Position numbers and translations under genes: made by a program
Notes under the pieces: model-generated
Database searches by the model: none
Seen by the model: only the letters and a program-made list of their open reading frames with translations
What the model was told of the DNA's origin: nothing
NCBI RefSeq assembly: GCF_003729955.1
Contig: NZ_RJTX01000001.1
Coordinates: 1,116,001-1,180,000 of the forward strand
Source: Chryseobacterium daecheongense
GTDB lineage: Bacteria; Bacteroidota; Bacteroidia; Flavobacteriales; Weeksellaceae
DNA length: 64,000 nucleotides
Direction: 5' to 3'
Part shown: positions 54,118 through 62,292 of the stretch, piece by piece
Layout: every line of letters starts with the position of its first letter
Numbering within the stretch: position 1 is the first letter of the stretch

Positions 54118-55431
54118 ATGGAAACAACAACCCAATACGTTCCTTATAAAGTAAAGGATATTTCCCTGGCAGAATGGGGAAGAAAGGAAATCGCTCTTGC
54201 TGAAGCTGAAATGCCTGGTTTAATGGCGATCCGTGAAGAATACGGAGCTGAGCAACCTCTTAAAGGAGCAAGAATTGCTGGATGTCTTCACATGACGATC
54301 CAAACGGCTGTACTTATCGAGACACTAGTAGCTTTAGGGGCTGAAGTTACCTGGTCTTCTTGTAATATTTTCTCTACTCAAGATCACGCTGCTGCTGCTA
54401 TTGCTGCTGCGGGAATCCCGGTTTATGCTTGGAAAGGTATGAACGCTGAGGAATTCGACTGGTGTATTGAGCAGACTTTATTCTTTGGTGAAGACAGAAA
54501 ACCATTGAATATGATCCTTGATGACGGTGGTGATTTAACGAATATGGTTTTCGATAAATACCCGGAATTAACAAAAGAGATCAAAGGTCTTTCTGAAGAA
54601 ACTACTACAGGAGTACACAGATTATACGAAAGAATGCAGAACGGTACTTTAGTAATGCCTGCCATCAACGTAAACGACTCTGTAACGAAATCTAAATTCG
54701 ACAACAAATACGGATGTAGAGAATCTGCGGTAGATGCCATCAGAAGAGCTACAGACGTTATGTTGGCTGGTAAGAGAGTGGTTGTTTGCGGATTCGGAGA
54801 TGTAGGTAAAGGTACTGCGGCTTCATTCAGAGGAGCAGGTTCTATTGTTACCGTTACGGAAATCGACCCGATCTGTGCTCTACAGGCAGCAATGGAAGGA
54901 TACGAAGTTAAAAAACTGGATACCGTAATTGAAAATGCAGATATCATCATTACTACAACTGGTAACTTCAATATTGTACAAGGTTCTCACTTCAAGAAAA
55001 TGAAGGACAAAACGATCGTTTGTAACATCGGACACTTCGATAACGAAATCGATATGGCTTGGTTGAACGAAAATTATGGTTCTACAAAATATGAAGTTAA
55101 ACCTCAGGTTGATGTTTACAACATTGACGGCAATGAGATCATTATTCTTGCTGAAGGTAGATTGGTAAACTTAGGATGTGCAACAGGACACCCAAGTTTC
55201 GTAATGTCTAACTCTTTCTCTAACCAGACATTAGCTCAAATCGAACTTTGGAAGCATTCAGACAAATATGAAAATAAAGTGTATACGTTACCTAAGCATC
55301 TGGATGAAAAAGTGGCAGCTCTTCACCTTAAGAAATTAGGTGTTGAACTTGAAACACTGACTGAAGAACAAGCTAAATATATTGGTGTAACAGTAGACGG
55401 GCCATTCAAGCCTGAATATTACAGATACTAA
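54118..55431 (+). CDS. ahcY: Adenosylhomocysteinase
   Basis: The 437-aa protein splits S-adenosylhomocysteine into adenosine and homocysteine with tightly bound NAD. Marks are the substrate domain [37 protein letters not shown], the catalytic region DDGGDLTN and [20 protein letters not shown], the NAD loop [10 protein letters not shown] (about 222-231) and the C-terminal PFKPEYYRY with the conserved Lys and Tyr. It has the short bacterial-type form. It is monocistronic. Confidence 0.98.
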   Translation: METTTQYVPYKVKDISLAEWGRKEIALAEAEMPGLMAIREEYGAEQPLKGARIAGCLHMTIQTAVLIETLVALGAEVTWSSCNIFSTQDHAAAAIAAAGIPVYAWKGMNAEEFDWCIEQTLFFGEDRKPLNMILDDGGDLTNMVFDKYPELTKEIKGLSEETTTGVHRLYERMQNGTLVMPAINVNDSVTKSKFDNKYGCRESAVDAIRRATDVMLAGKRVVVCGFGDVGKGTAASFRGAGSIVTVTEIDPICALQAAMEGYEVKKLDTVIENADIIITTTGNFNIVQGSHFKKMKDKTIVCNIGHFDNEIDMAWLNENYGSTKYEVKPQVDVYNIDGNEIIILAEGRLVNLGCATGHPSFVMSNSFSNQTLAQIELWKHSDKYENKVYTLPKHLDEKVAALHLKKLGVELETLTEEQAKYIGVTVDGPFKPEYYRY

Positions 55432-55454
55432 TATTTTATAGTCTTATATAAATA

Positions 55455-55484
55455 AAAAACGCTCCGAAATTCGGAGCGTTTTTT
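55455..55484. terminator. Bidirectional terminator
   Basis: AAAAACGCTCCGA and TCGGAGCGTTTTT are perfect arms around three bases, between convergent ahcY and the DUF6705 array. Confidence 0.9.
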
Positions 55485-55521
55485 ATTGCTATGAAGCGGC
55501 TGTTTTTAAATCTCTTTAATA

Positions 55522-56091
55522 TTATTGTTTTGTTAAAATTATTTTCTTTCCACTAGGCATTACGGTTTTATAAGCATTGGAGCAACTCGCAATAATATCC
55601 CGGTCCTGAACAAATACCAATTCCATCTGATTTAGATTATTAGGGTCTGGAAATGATACGTATACATATCCTTTATCATTACAGTCTGCATTTCCAGAAT
55701 AATATAATTGATATTTTTTTAATTCTTTATCAAAATAAAAGCCACCCATCGCATCCAGATCATTGTAGTTTAAAGAATTATATAAAGTGTTACCATCAAT
55801 TGTTTTAACTAAAACTCTTCCTATTAATTTATCCCAAAATTTTTCATTGAACCATCCTCCATCATTTTCTTTTTTAATAAAGTGTAATTCATAAGTTCTT
55901 CCATCACTGTATGTTCCTTTCCATGTTCCTACAAATTTATTTAATCTGTTATTAGTATCTTTAAGATAAACATAATCGGGGCAATTTTTTGTAGGCTTGC
56001 ATTGTGATAATTGGTCTAGTGATATTGTTTGAGCTTTACAAGAAAGAATTCCCAGCATAAAAAGCGTATAAATTATTTTATTTTTCATCAT
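55522..56091 (-). CDS. DUF6705-type lipoprotein, copy 3 (distal)
   Basis: The protein has 189 aa. The lipoprotein signal peptide is MMKNKIIYTLFMLGILSCKA (lipobox ILSC). The mature part has DTNNRLNKFVGTWKGTYSDGR, a lipocalin-like TWKG start, and ends with QLYYSGNADCNDKGYVYVSF and a short tail. It is nearly identical to copy 1 at both ends, but residues ~74-125 are different. It is preceded at 11 bp by a decayed copy of the end of the large lipoprotein gene. DUF6705 has no known function. Confidence 0.88.
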   Translation of the reverse strand: MMKNKIIYTLFMLGILSCKAQTISLDQLSQCKPTKNCPDYVYLKDTNNRLNKFVGTWKGTYSDGRTYELHFIKKENDGGWFNEKFWDKLIGRVLVKTIDGNTLYNSLNYNDLDAMGGFYFDKELKKYQLYYSGNADCNDKGYVYVSFPDPNNLNQMELVFVQDRDIIASCSNAYKTVMPSGKKIILTKQ

Positions 56092-56102
56092 TTTTAAAAT
56101 TA

Positions 56103-56183
56103 TTAGTTAGGGACATTCGGAGTTGCCACTTCCGTTTTATTTGCATTCCAAGTTTTGAATGTAGCAGAGTTATCAATATACAT
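56103..56183 (-). pseudogene. Decayed 3' end of the large lipoprotein gene (remnant 2)
   Basis: A 26-codon frame in front of DUF6705 copy 3 reads MYIDNSATFKTWNANKTEVA then TPNVPN. It aligns without gaps to the last 26 residues of the protein at 57539-58852 (MNNDGSFTAKTLNADKTGVS then DSECPN), 13 of 26 identical, with the same 11-bp distance to the next gene. One extra base near the end shifts SECPN out of frame. Confidence 0.75.
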
Positions 56184-56198
56184 TCAACAATAAAACAG

Positions 56199-56235
56199 AT
56201 AAAAAAAGTGACCAATTTCCTGATCACCTTTTAAA
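56199..56235 (-). terminator. Hairpin after DUF6705 copy 2
   Basis: On the minus strand, AAGGTGATCAGGAAATTGGTCACTTT folds with AAGGTGA/TCACTT-type arms and is followed by T's. The same element follows copy 1, at about 56911-56945. Confidence 0.55.
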
Positions 56236-56248
56236 ATATTTCTCCAAC

Positions 56249-56812
56249 TTATTGCTTTGTTAATAATAATATTTTTGCATCAGGCATTACTGTTTGATAT
56301 CCATTAGGGCAACTTGCGATAATATCCATATCTTGAATAAAAACCAGTCTCATTTGATTCAGATTATTAGAGTCAGGAAAAGAAATATAAACATAGCCCT
56401 TATCATTACAGTCTGCATTGCCAGAATAATACATTTGATATTTTATTAAGTTTTTATCAAATTCAAAACCATTAAAATGAGTTTGTCCGTCTGTTGTATT
56501 TATGGTATTTTCTAATTCGGTTCCGTTATTTGTTTTAATCAGAATGCGACCGATAATCATATCTCTAGGTTTTCCACCATATAAGATAAAATCATTTTTT
56601 TTAGTAAAATGAAATTCATACATTCTACCATCTGTATGAGTTCCTTTCCAAATTCCCACAAATTTATCTAATCGATTATTTACATCTTTTATGGGTGTGT
56701 AATTTGGACAATTTCCATTTTCACATTGTGATAATTGATCTAAAGATATTGTTTGAGCTTTACAGGAGAGAATTCCCAGAATAAAAAGCAAATAAATTAT
56801 TTTATTTTTCAT
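56249..56812 (-). CDS. DUF6705-type lipoprotein, copy 2 (middle)
   Basis: The protein has 187 aa with lipoprotein signal MKNKIIYLLFILGILSCKAQ. It keeps the same frame of conserved parts as its neighbours (VNNRLDKFVGIWKGTHTDGR, YYSGNADCNDKGYVYISFPD, IASCPNGYQTVMPDAK) but is the most diverged of the three. The middle (~72-123) differs from both. It is preceded by a second decayed tail of the large lipoprotein gene and followed by a hairpin. The function is unknown. Confidence 0.87.
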   Translation of the reverse strand: MKNKIIYLLFILGILSCKAQTISLDQLSQCENGNCPNYTPIKDVNNRLDKFVGIWKGTHTDGRMYEFHFTKKNDFILYGGKPRDMIIGRILIKTNNGTELENTINTTDGQTHFNGFEFDKNLIKYQMYYSGNADCNDKGYVYISFPDSNNLNQMRLVFIQDMDIIASCPNGYQTVMPDAKILLLTKQ

Positions 56813-56828
56813 CGTTTTATAAATTAAA

Positions 56829-56896
56829 CAGTTAGTGACATCGGAGTTGCCACTTCCGTTTTAAGTTTTGAATGTAAAATAGTTATCAATATACAT
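56829..56896 (-). pseudogene. Decayed 3' end of the large lipoprotein gene (remnant 1)
   Basis: Upstream of DUF6705 copy 2 the same tail is found again. It reads MYIDNYFTFKT and then a stop, because 11 bases present in remnant 2 (inside TTGGAATGCAAAT) are missing. The following bases ACGGAAGTGGCAACTCCG are identical to remnant 2. It is clearly non-functional. Confidence 0.7.
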
Positions 56897-56910
56897 TGAA
56901 CAATGAAACA

Positions 56911-56946
56911 GATAAAAAAGTGACCAATTTCCTGATCACCTTTTAA
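56911..56946 (-). terminator. Hairpin after DUF6705 copy 1
   Basis: A near-identical copy of the hairpin at 56199-56235 (AAGGTGATCAGGAAATTGG and TCACTTTTTT on the minus strand), part of the duplicated unit. Confidence 0.55.
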
Positions 56947-56960
56947 AATATTTCTCCAAC

Positions 56961-57527
56961 TTATTGCTTTGTTAAAATTATTTTCTTTCCACTAGGCATT
57001 ACGGTTTTATAAGCATTGGAGCAACTTGCAATAATATCCCGATCCTGAACAAATACCAATTCCATCTGAGTTAGATTAGTAGGGTCTGGAAATGATACAT
57101 ATACATATCCTTTATCATTGCAGTCCGCATTTCCAGAATAATATAGTTGATATTTTTTTAAATTCTCATCAAAATAGAAGCCACTAAAGCTAGTATTATC
57201 ATCTGTGACACTAAGAGTATTTAATAGTTCTTGTCCAGTAGAAGATTTAATTAAAAGACGCCCTTTTAAAACATCCCAATACTTTCCAAATGTATAATCA
57301 TTTTCTTTTTTGGTGAAATGCAACTCATAACTTCTACCATCACTATATGTTCCTTTCCATGTTCCTACAAATTTATTTAATCTGTTATTAGTATCTTTAA
57401 GATAAACATAATCGGGGCAATTTTTTGTAGGCTTGCATTGTGATAATTGGTCTAGTGATATTGTTTGAGCTTTACAAGAAAGAATTCCCAGCATAAAAAG
57501 CGTATAAATTATTTTATTTTTCATCAT
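56961..57527 (-). CDS. DUF6705-type lipoprotein, copy 1 (proximal)
   Basis: The protein has 188 aa with lipoprotein signal MMKNKIIYTLFMLGILSCKA. It begins 11 bp after the stop codon of the large JAMM-like lipoprotein gene, so the two are co-transcribed. The N-terminal ~73 residues and the C-terminal ~65 are almost the same as in copy 3, while the middle is different (YTFGKYWDVLKGRLLIKSS and FSGFYFDENL). The pairing with the upstream gene suggests this copy is the functional partner. The biochemical role is unknown. Confidence 0.88.
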   Translation of the reverse strand: MMKNKIIYTLFMLGILSCKAQTISLDQLSQCKPTKNCPDYVYLKDTNNRLNKFVGTWKGTYSDGRSYELHFTKKENDYTFGKYWDVLKGRLLIKSSTGQELLNTLSVTDDNTSFSGFYFDENLKKYQLYYSGNADCNDKGYVYVSFPDPTNLTQMELVFVQDRDIIASCSNAYKTVMPSGKKIILTKQ

Positions 57528-57538
57528 TTTTAAAATTA

Positions 57539-58852
57539 TTAGTTAGGACATTCAGAGTCTGAAACTCCTGTTTTATCGGCATTTAATGTTTTTGCTGTGA
57601 AAGAACCATCGTTGTTCATTTTTACAAGGCTTACACCTTTTACATACATTTGCTCATCCATAAATTTCAGAAAATTTAGTTCATCTGATTTTGTATCATT
57701 TACTTGAAAATACTTTATATACATTTCATTATATTGTTGTTTTGTATTCGCATATACCGTTTTAATTTGGTTTATATTACCTGTAAAACGAAGCTGGTAA
57801 GTTCCTGTTCCGGAAACCATCACTGCATAGATATTATCCAAAGGTATACCATTTTGCTGGGCAAGTGCCACTAATTGGTTAAAGTAAATAACATCTGCCG
57901 GAGAAAATATTTTGAAACCAATGTGCATCATACCATCATCATCTGTATAATCATTAACGTGGGTATGCAAAAAGCCAAGCATATCTGCTGTAGGATTTCC
58001 CAATGTTAAGGAATTTGCATTTTCTGAAGACGAAGCAACGTTTTTATATTCAAAGGTTCCGTTAGTTTTCTCCACATATCCTGTTTCGCCTGTTAAGCCT
58101 AGCTTACCTAATAAATCCGTTATCTTACTTTTAAATTCCGGCTTGGCATTCTGGCTTTTAAGCTTTTCGCATGGAGGAAGGTTTGGCGGGTTATTAGGAT
58201 CGGTAGTACTTCCACTTCCGCCACCGCCACCATAATCAAATCCGCCACTGCTGCCTCCTTCATTAAAGTCCGGATTGCTGTAATCCTGATAAGAATAGCA
58301 GTTCTGGTAAGAATAAGACTCCCAATGTCCGCTTCCCCAATAATCATTTTCATTATCCGGAAACCAAACCGAGTAAAAGTTTGTGACACAGATTGAGCCT
58401 TTCTGTGCAGATGAAGAATTGTTTTTGTTAGTTTCCGTCTTATGGCGGGTATACTTGCCAAATAACATTTTATCGAAGAAAACAATATTTCCCGGTGTAT
58501 TGTCATATTTAAAGTAAACCTTTTTGTCAAATCTTGCGCAGGAAAGCGTACTTACTACTTTATTGTTTTCTACAATGGGAACTACCAGAAAGGTTTCGTC
58601 ATACCTTCCCATACTCATAGCATACTCCCACTTTGGAATCCCGCTCATTCTTTTGATCTCAGATTCATGCTCAGCGTAAATTTTGATAACGTTTTTAATG
58701 TATTTTTCATCTTCTTTCCAGAAGCTCTTGGAACTATATACTTCTGAAACCGGATTTTCAGAGGAATACACTTCGTCGTGTACGCAGGAATACACGGTAA
58801 ACAGGAAGGCTATTAACAGAAATAGCCTGAGATAATTTTTTCTCATAGTCAT
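57539..58852 (-). CDS. Large lipoprotein with a JAMM-like motif
   Basis: The protein has 437 aa with a lipoprotein signal peptide ending VYSCVHDE (Cys at ~23). Residues ~35-185 form an unknown domain. A Gly/Ser-rich linker (SSGGFDYGGGGGSGSTTD, about 200-217) precedes a C-terminal domain with GFLHTHVNDY ... IFSPADVIYF. HxH and SxxD are the zinc-ligand pattern of JAB/JAMM metallo-proteases, although the spacing (18 residues) is longer than usual and the catalytic Glu is uncertain. It is exported to the envelope or surface and is first in the array with three DUF6705 lipoproteins. The function is unproven. Confidence 0.8.
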   Translation of the reverse strand: MTMRKNYLRLFLLIAFLFTVYSCVHDEVYSSENPVSEVYSSKSFWKEDEKYIKNVIKIYAEHESEIKRMSGIPKWEYAMSMGRYDETFLVVPIVENNKVVSTLSCARFDKKVYFKYDNTPGNIVFFDKMLFGKYTRHKTETNKNNSSSAQKGSICVTNFYSVWFPDNENDYWGSGHWESYSYQNCYSYQDYSNPDFNEGGSSGGFDYGGGGGSGSTTDPNNPPNLPPCEKLKSQNAKPEFKSKITDLLGKLGLTGETGYVEKTNGTFEYKNVASSSENANSLTLGNPTADMLGFLHTHVNDYTDDDGMMHIGFKIFSPADVIYFNQLVALAQQNGIPLDNIYAVMVSGTGTYQLRFTGNINQIKTVYANTKQQYNEMYIKYFQVNDTKSDELNFLKFMDEQMYVKGVSLVKMNNDGSFTAKTLNADKTGVSDSECPN

Positions 58853-58889
58853 GTTGTGTTTTAAAAGTTAAATATAATTCTTTTTCCTT

Positions 58890-58909
58890 ATTTCCCCCAT
58901 ATGGGAAAT
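58890..58909. promoter_or_regulatory. Dyad in the divergent XRE/lipoprotein region
   Basis: ATTTCCC and GGGAAAT are perfect 7-bp arms with a 6-bp centre, 38-57 bp upstream of the large lipoprotein gene. It is a candidate site for the neighbouring XRE protein. Confidence 0.45.
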
Positions 58910-58945
58910 TATTTTTTGACAAATATATAAGAAAAAAATAAATTA

Positions 58946-58959
58946 TGGCAAAAATGCCA
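58946..58959. promoter_or_regulatory. Second dyad in the divergent XRE/lipoprotein region
   Basis: TGGCA-AAAA-TGCCA lies 36 bp before the XRE start codon. It could be a second operator, different in sequence from the dyad at 58890-58909. Confidence 0.4.
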
Positions 58960-58994
58960 CATTTTTTTCTTTATATATTCTCAATCTTTGTTCT

Positions 58995-59228
58995 GTGAAA
59001 GCAAGCATAAATAAAGATTTCATTATATTATTTGGAAAAAATCTAAGAAGGATAAGAGAGTCCAAAAATATGAGTATGCAAACTCTTGCTGACTCAATTA
59101 ATGTTGAATATTCACAAATAAGCCGTATTGAAAGAGGCCTGATAAATACATCTATTGGCATTACATACGAGCTTGCCAAAGCATTAGAAATAGATATCAA
59201 AGAACTTTTTGATTTTCCTATAAAATAA
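58995..59228 (+). CDS. XRE-family (HTH_3) transcriptional regulator
   Basis: The protein has 77 aa with a GTG start; no ATG occurs before residue 27. It is a single lambda-repressor-like domain: LFGKNLRRIRESKNMSMQTLADSINVEYSQISRIERGLINTSIGITYELAKALEIDIKELFDF. It has no sensor or peptidase domain. It is divergent from the large lipoprotein gene 142 bp away and probably regulates that operon. Confidence 0.9.
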   Translation: MKASINKDFIILFGKNLRRIRESKNMSMQTLADSINVEYSQISRIERGLINTSIGITYELAKALEIDIKELFDFPIK

Positions 59229-59256
59229 AAACGCTCCCAATTGAGAGCGTTTTTTA
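59227..59256. terminator. Bidirectional terminator
   Basis: AAAAACGCTC and GAGCGTTTTT arms around CCAATTGA lie between the converging XRE and purE genes. Confidence 0.85.
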
Positions 59257-59260
59257 TTTT

Positions 59261-59764
59261 TTATTTATCATACTGATTAGGGTGCTGTGCTTTAATATCA
59301 TCCACCGTTCCCAATACTTTATCTTTTAATGAGTCCTGATATTTTTGAAGCTGTTCTGCCACTTGAGGATCACTGCTTCCTAAAATTTTTGCGGCTAAAA
59401 TCCCTGCATTCAAAGCCCCGTTCAAGGCAACAGTTGCTACTGGAATTCCTCCCGGCATCTGAAGAATGGAAAGTACAGAATCCCAACCATCAATGGAATT
59501 ACTAGATAAGATCGGAACACCAATTACAGGCAAAGTGGTACAGCTGGCCACCATTCCCGGAAGATGCGCCGCTCCTCCTGCTCCGGCAATAATTACTTTC
59601 AGTCCTCTTTCCTGAGCTGTTTTTGCATAATCAAACATTCTTTCCGGTGTTCTGTGTGCGGAAACTACTGTAAGCTCGTATGGAATGTTCAAGCTTTTTA
59701 AAAATCCAGCCGCCTGTTCCATAATCGGTAAGTCGCTTTGACTTCCCATAATAATTCCTACCAT
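59261..59764 (-). CDS. purE: N5-carboxyaminoimidazole ribonucleotide mutase
   Basis: The 167-aa protein moves the carboxyl group of N5-CAIR to C4 in purine synthesis. It has [36 protein letters not shown] and [28 protein letters not shown], the typical class I PurE signature. It would normally lie next to purK; here about 1.4 kb on the opposite strand separate them. Confidence 0.97.
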   Translation of the reverse strand: MVGIIMGSQSDLPIMEQAAGFLKSLNIPYELTVVSAHRTPERMFDYAKTAQERGLKVIIAGAGGAAHLPGMVASCTTLPVIGVPILSSNSIDGWDSVLSILQMPGGIPVATVALNGALNAGILAAKILGSSDPQVAEQLQKYQDSLKDKVLGTVDDIKAQHPNQYDK

Positions 59765-59952
59765 TTTTACTATGTATTAGAAGTCCAAAGATAAAGAATT
59801 AAAGTCTTTTTTGAAAGCCGTTTTTTGAATCATGCTATCAACTTATCATGGCATAATAGTTTATTTTAAGAGTGAGTTAAACAGTGTTAAATTCATTGAT
59901 CCTTTCCAATTTTTTTACAACATTTGTTCTACTAACATCAAATTCTAAACAA

Positions 59953-60093
59953 ATGAAAAATCTGAAAAAACTTCAAAAAGACGAGCTAAAAAAAATTGTA
60001 GGCGGCATCAACTGCACTGGAGGCCAGCTTTGCTACAGAAATGGCAAATGGGTCTGTGTAGCGTATGATACATGCGGTGGATGGCAAATCTAA
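59953..60093 (+). CDS. Double-glycine-leader, Cys-rich bacteriocin-like peptide
   Basis: The ATG at 59953 gives 46 aa. The leader MKNLKKLQKDELKKIVGG has the Leu/Ile pattern and GG cleavage site of peptides exported by peptidase-containing ABC transporters. The 28-residue core has four Cys (INC, QLC, WVC, DTC) spaced for two disulfides and several Gly and Trp. No exporter, modification enzyme or immunity gene is adjacent. The annotation as a bacteriocin is inferred from form only. Confidence 0.75.
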   Translation: MKNLKKLQKDELKKIVGGINCTGGQLCYRNGKWVCVAYDTCGGWQI

Positions 60094-60097
60094 AATT

Positions 60098-60125
60098 AAA
60101 GAGTACACAGATGTACTCTTTTTTT
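60098..60125 (+). terminator. Terminator after the GG-leader peptide
   Basis: AAAGAGTACA and TGTACTCTTT are perfect 10-bp arms, followed by T's. Confidence 0.85.
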
Positions 60126-60189
60126 ATGATGCAAAATCAACAATAGTTTTTATAAATAGAGCTTCCCGTCCTTTTCGGTAAAGATTGAA

Positions 60190-60197
60190 TATCTTTG
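60190..60197 (+). promoter_or_regulatory. -7 box of the EamA gene
   Basis: TATCTTTG matches TAnnTTTG. No clear -33 box is present. It overlaps the furthest-upstream possible start codon, so it argues for the later start at 60219. Confidence 0.45.
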
Positions 60198-60218
60198 CTC
60201 TACCATTTCATCAATATT

Positions 60219-61127
60219 TTGAAAGATTACAAACTTACTTTCGCCATCCTCACCGTAGCTATTGTCTGGGGAACTACATTTTTATCTATCCGAATTGCAG
60301 TAGAAACAATTCCTGCCTGGTTTGTGGCCGGGATCCGTCAGTTTCTTGCTGCCATCATTATGTTTTTTGTTTTGATTTACCGGGGACAATTTAAATGGAT
60401 CGGATGGCAGAATTTGGGATACCAGATCGTTTTTTCCTTGTTGATGCTGATCATTGCTAATGGGATGACCACCGTAGCTGAAGAAACGGTAACAAGCAGC
60501 CTGACTTCTCTTATCAGTGCCTGTTCGCCTATTCTGATATTTCTGGGGAGTGTGGGTTTGGGTCTGCAAAAATTCAGTTTTAAGGCATTAATAGGTGTCA
60601 TGATGTGCTTTAGTGGAATACTTTTTATCTTCTGGGACGGGATCCATGATTTACAAAATCCGGATTATGCGATGGGAATCTTTTACCTTTTCATAGCAAT
60701 TGCAGGATGGGCCTCCGGAACTATTTATACCAAAAAACTGAATCTACAGGCAGGTAATATTTCTTTAAACCTGTTTTATCAGTTTGCTTTTGCAGGAATT
60801 GTGCAGATTATCTTTGCCTTTCTTTTCTCAGACAATTATAATTTCGGGAACTGGAGTCTCAGAAGTGTTTCTGCAATGCTTTATCTGGCTGTTTTTGGAT
60901 CTGTGGCGGCTTTTTTTGCTTATCATTATGCTTTAACCAAAGTTTCTCCTGTACAAGTTTCCATTTTAGCCTATATCAATACCATTATCTCTATATTTTT
61001 AAGCTGGCTGATCCTGGATGAATATATTTCTTTCAAGTTTATCCTGGCTGCCATTTTAATTATTCTGGGAGTGTTTATCATTAATTACAATCCGGAGATG
61101 TTTAAAAAGCAGAGGGTTGAGTCATAA
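60219..61127 (+). CDS. EamA-family (DMT) transporter
   Basis: No ATG is available at the beginning. I take the TTG at 60219 (KDYKLTFAILTVAIVWG, 302 aa); another TTG at 60195 lies within a promoter-like box. Ten membrane helices in two EamA repeats are visible; the first repeat starts AIVWGTTFLSIRIAVETIPAWFVAGIRQ and the second AGWASGTIYTKKLNL. It exports metabolites or amino acids in relatives; the substrate is unknown. It lies between purE and purK on the opposite strand. Confidence 0.9.
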   Translation: MKDYKLTFAILTVAIVWGTTFLSIRIAVETIPAWFVAGIRQFLAAIIMFFVLIYRGQFKWIGWQNLGYQIVFSLLMLIIANGMTTVAEETVTSSLTSLISACSPILIFLGSVGLGLQKFSFKALIGVMMCFSGILFIFWDGIHDLQNPDYAMGIFYLFIAIAGWASGTIYTKKLNLQAGNISLNLFYQFAFAGIVQIIFAFLFSDNYNFGNWSLRSVSAMLYLAVFGSVAAFFAYHYALTKVSPVQVSILAYINTIISIFLSWLILDEYISFKFILAAILIILGVFIINYNPEMFKKQRVES

Positions 61128-61130
61128 TAA

Positions 61131-61156
61131 AAAAAGACCACTTTCGCGGTCTTTTA
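61131..61156. terminator. Bidirectional terminator
   Basis: AAAAGACC and GGTCTTTT arms with flanking A and T runs lie between converging EamA and purK genes. Confidence 0.75.
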
Positions 61157-61159
61157 TAT

Positions 61160-62272
61160 TTATTCAGCGATCACTCGCACCATTTCTTTCACTTTAATCA
61201 GCTTCTCCATCAATTCTTCTCTGGAATCTGCAAGTACATTGATGTGCCCCATTTTTCTACCCGGCTTGGTTTCTGTTTTTCCATATAAGTGGACATAGGT
61301 TTTCGGAAGTTTTAAAACATCTTCCATCCCTTCATACACAACTTTTCCCGCATATCCTTCTGCTCCCACCAGATTCAGCATTCCGCTGTAAGTTATGGTA
61401 TCCGTATCTGCCAAAGGAAGATTTTTTACCACCCTGTACATCTGCTCAAACTGAGAATTGGCATTTCCTTCCTGGCTTTGATGACCGGAGTTGTGTAGTC
61501 TCGGAGCCGTTTCATTTACCCATACTTTTCCTTCCCTGTCAAGGAATAACTCAATCGCAAAAAGTCCCGGGGAATGGATTGCATTCAGGAATTTTTCTGT
61601 AATGGAGTCAATTTGTTTCTGAATATCTTCTGACAGGAAAACGGGGCAAATATTGAAGTCTAACAGGTTCAATTTCGGGTCTGCAACCATTTCAGTTACC
61701 GGAAATGTTTTAGTTTCCCCACTTTCATTTCGGGCCACGATAACAGAAAGTTCTTTATCAATATCTACCAGACTTTCAATAACAGAAGGTTCCGTCCATA
61801 AATGTTGATAATCTTCCTCCGTTCTGATGACCTGTACTCCTTTTCCGTCATACCCGCCTGTATTCATTTTCTGAACAAAGGGAAGTGGCATAATGATCTT
61901 CTCATCACGGTTCCAAACCACCTGGAATTCCGGACTCGGAATATCATTCACTTTATAGAATTCTTTCTGAAGAATTTTTTGTTGAATGGTTTTAATAATA
62001 TTGGAATTCGGAACTACTTTGATGCCCTGGTTTTCAAGTTCAGCCAAAGCATCTGCATTCACATGCTCAATTTCTATGGTAACCACATCTTTATCCTTAC
62101 CGAAATTCAGAACCGTTTCATAATCATTGAAATTTCCCTGGGTAAAGTAAGAGATGTTATGGCATGGTGCATCAGAGGCGGGATCGAGTGTATAAAACTG
62201 GTCATCATATTTCAATGCGCTTTGTATCAGCATTCTTCCCAGCTGTCCGCCTCCTAAAATTCCTATTTTCAT
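61160..62272 (-). CDS. purK: N5-carboxyaminoimidazole ribonucleotide synthase
   Basis: The 370-aa protein makes N5-CAIR from AIR, bicarbonate and ATP. The ATP-grasp fold shows KIGILGGGQLGRMLIQSALK, FVQKMNTGGYDGKGVQVI, IELFLDREGKVWVNETAPRLHNSGH and the C-terminal HLYGKTETKPGRKMGHINVLAD. It works before PurE in the pathway. Confidence 0.97.
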   Translation of the reverse strand: MKIGILGGGQLGRMLIQSALKYDDQFYTLDPASDAPCHNISYFTQGNFNDYETVLNFGKDKDVVTIEIEHVNADALAELENQGIKVVPNSNIIKTIQQKILQKEFYKVNDIPSPEFQVVWNRDEKIIMPLPFVQKMNTGGYDGKGVQVIRTEEDYQHLWTEPSVIESLVDIDKELSVIVARNESGETKTFPVTEMVADPKLNLLDFNICPVFLSEDIQKQIDSITEKFLNAIHSPGLFAIELFLDREGKVWVNETAPRLHNSGHQSQEGNANSQFEQMYRVVKNLPLADTDTITYSGMLNLVGAEGYAGKVVYEGMEDVLKLPKTYVHLYGKTETKPGRKMGHINVLADSREELMEKLIKVKEMVRVIAE

Positions 62273-62292
62273 TTTTATTTCTTAGATTTATT

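Noticed and set aside
54423..54971. 182-codon antisense frame inside ahcY
   Set aside because: It is a shadow of a strongly biased, highly conserved gene. The translation shows no domain.
55522..57527. The three DUF6705 copies as an assembly duplication artefact
   Set aside because: The copies differ strongly in the middle, and the intergenic remnants carry independent deletions and substitutions, so they are real diverged duplicates.
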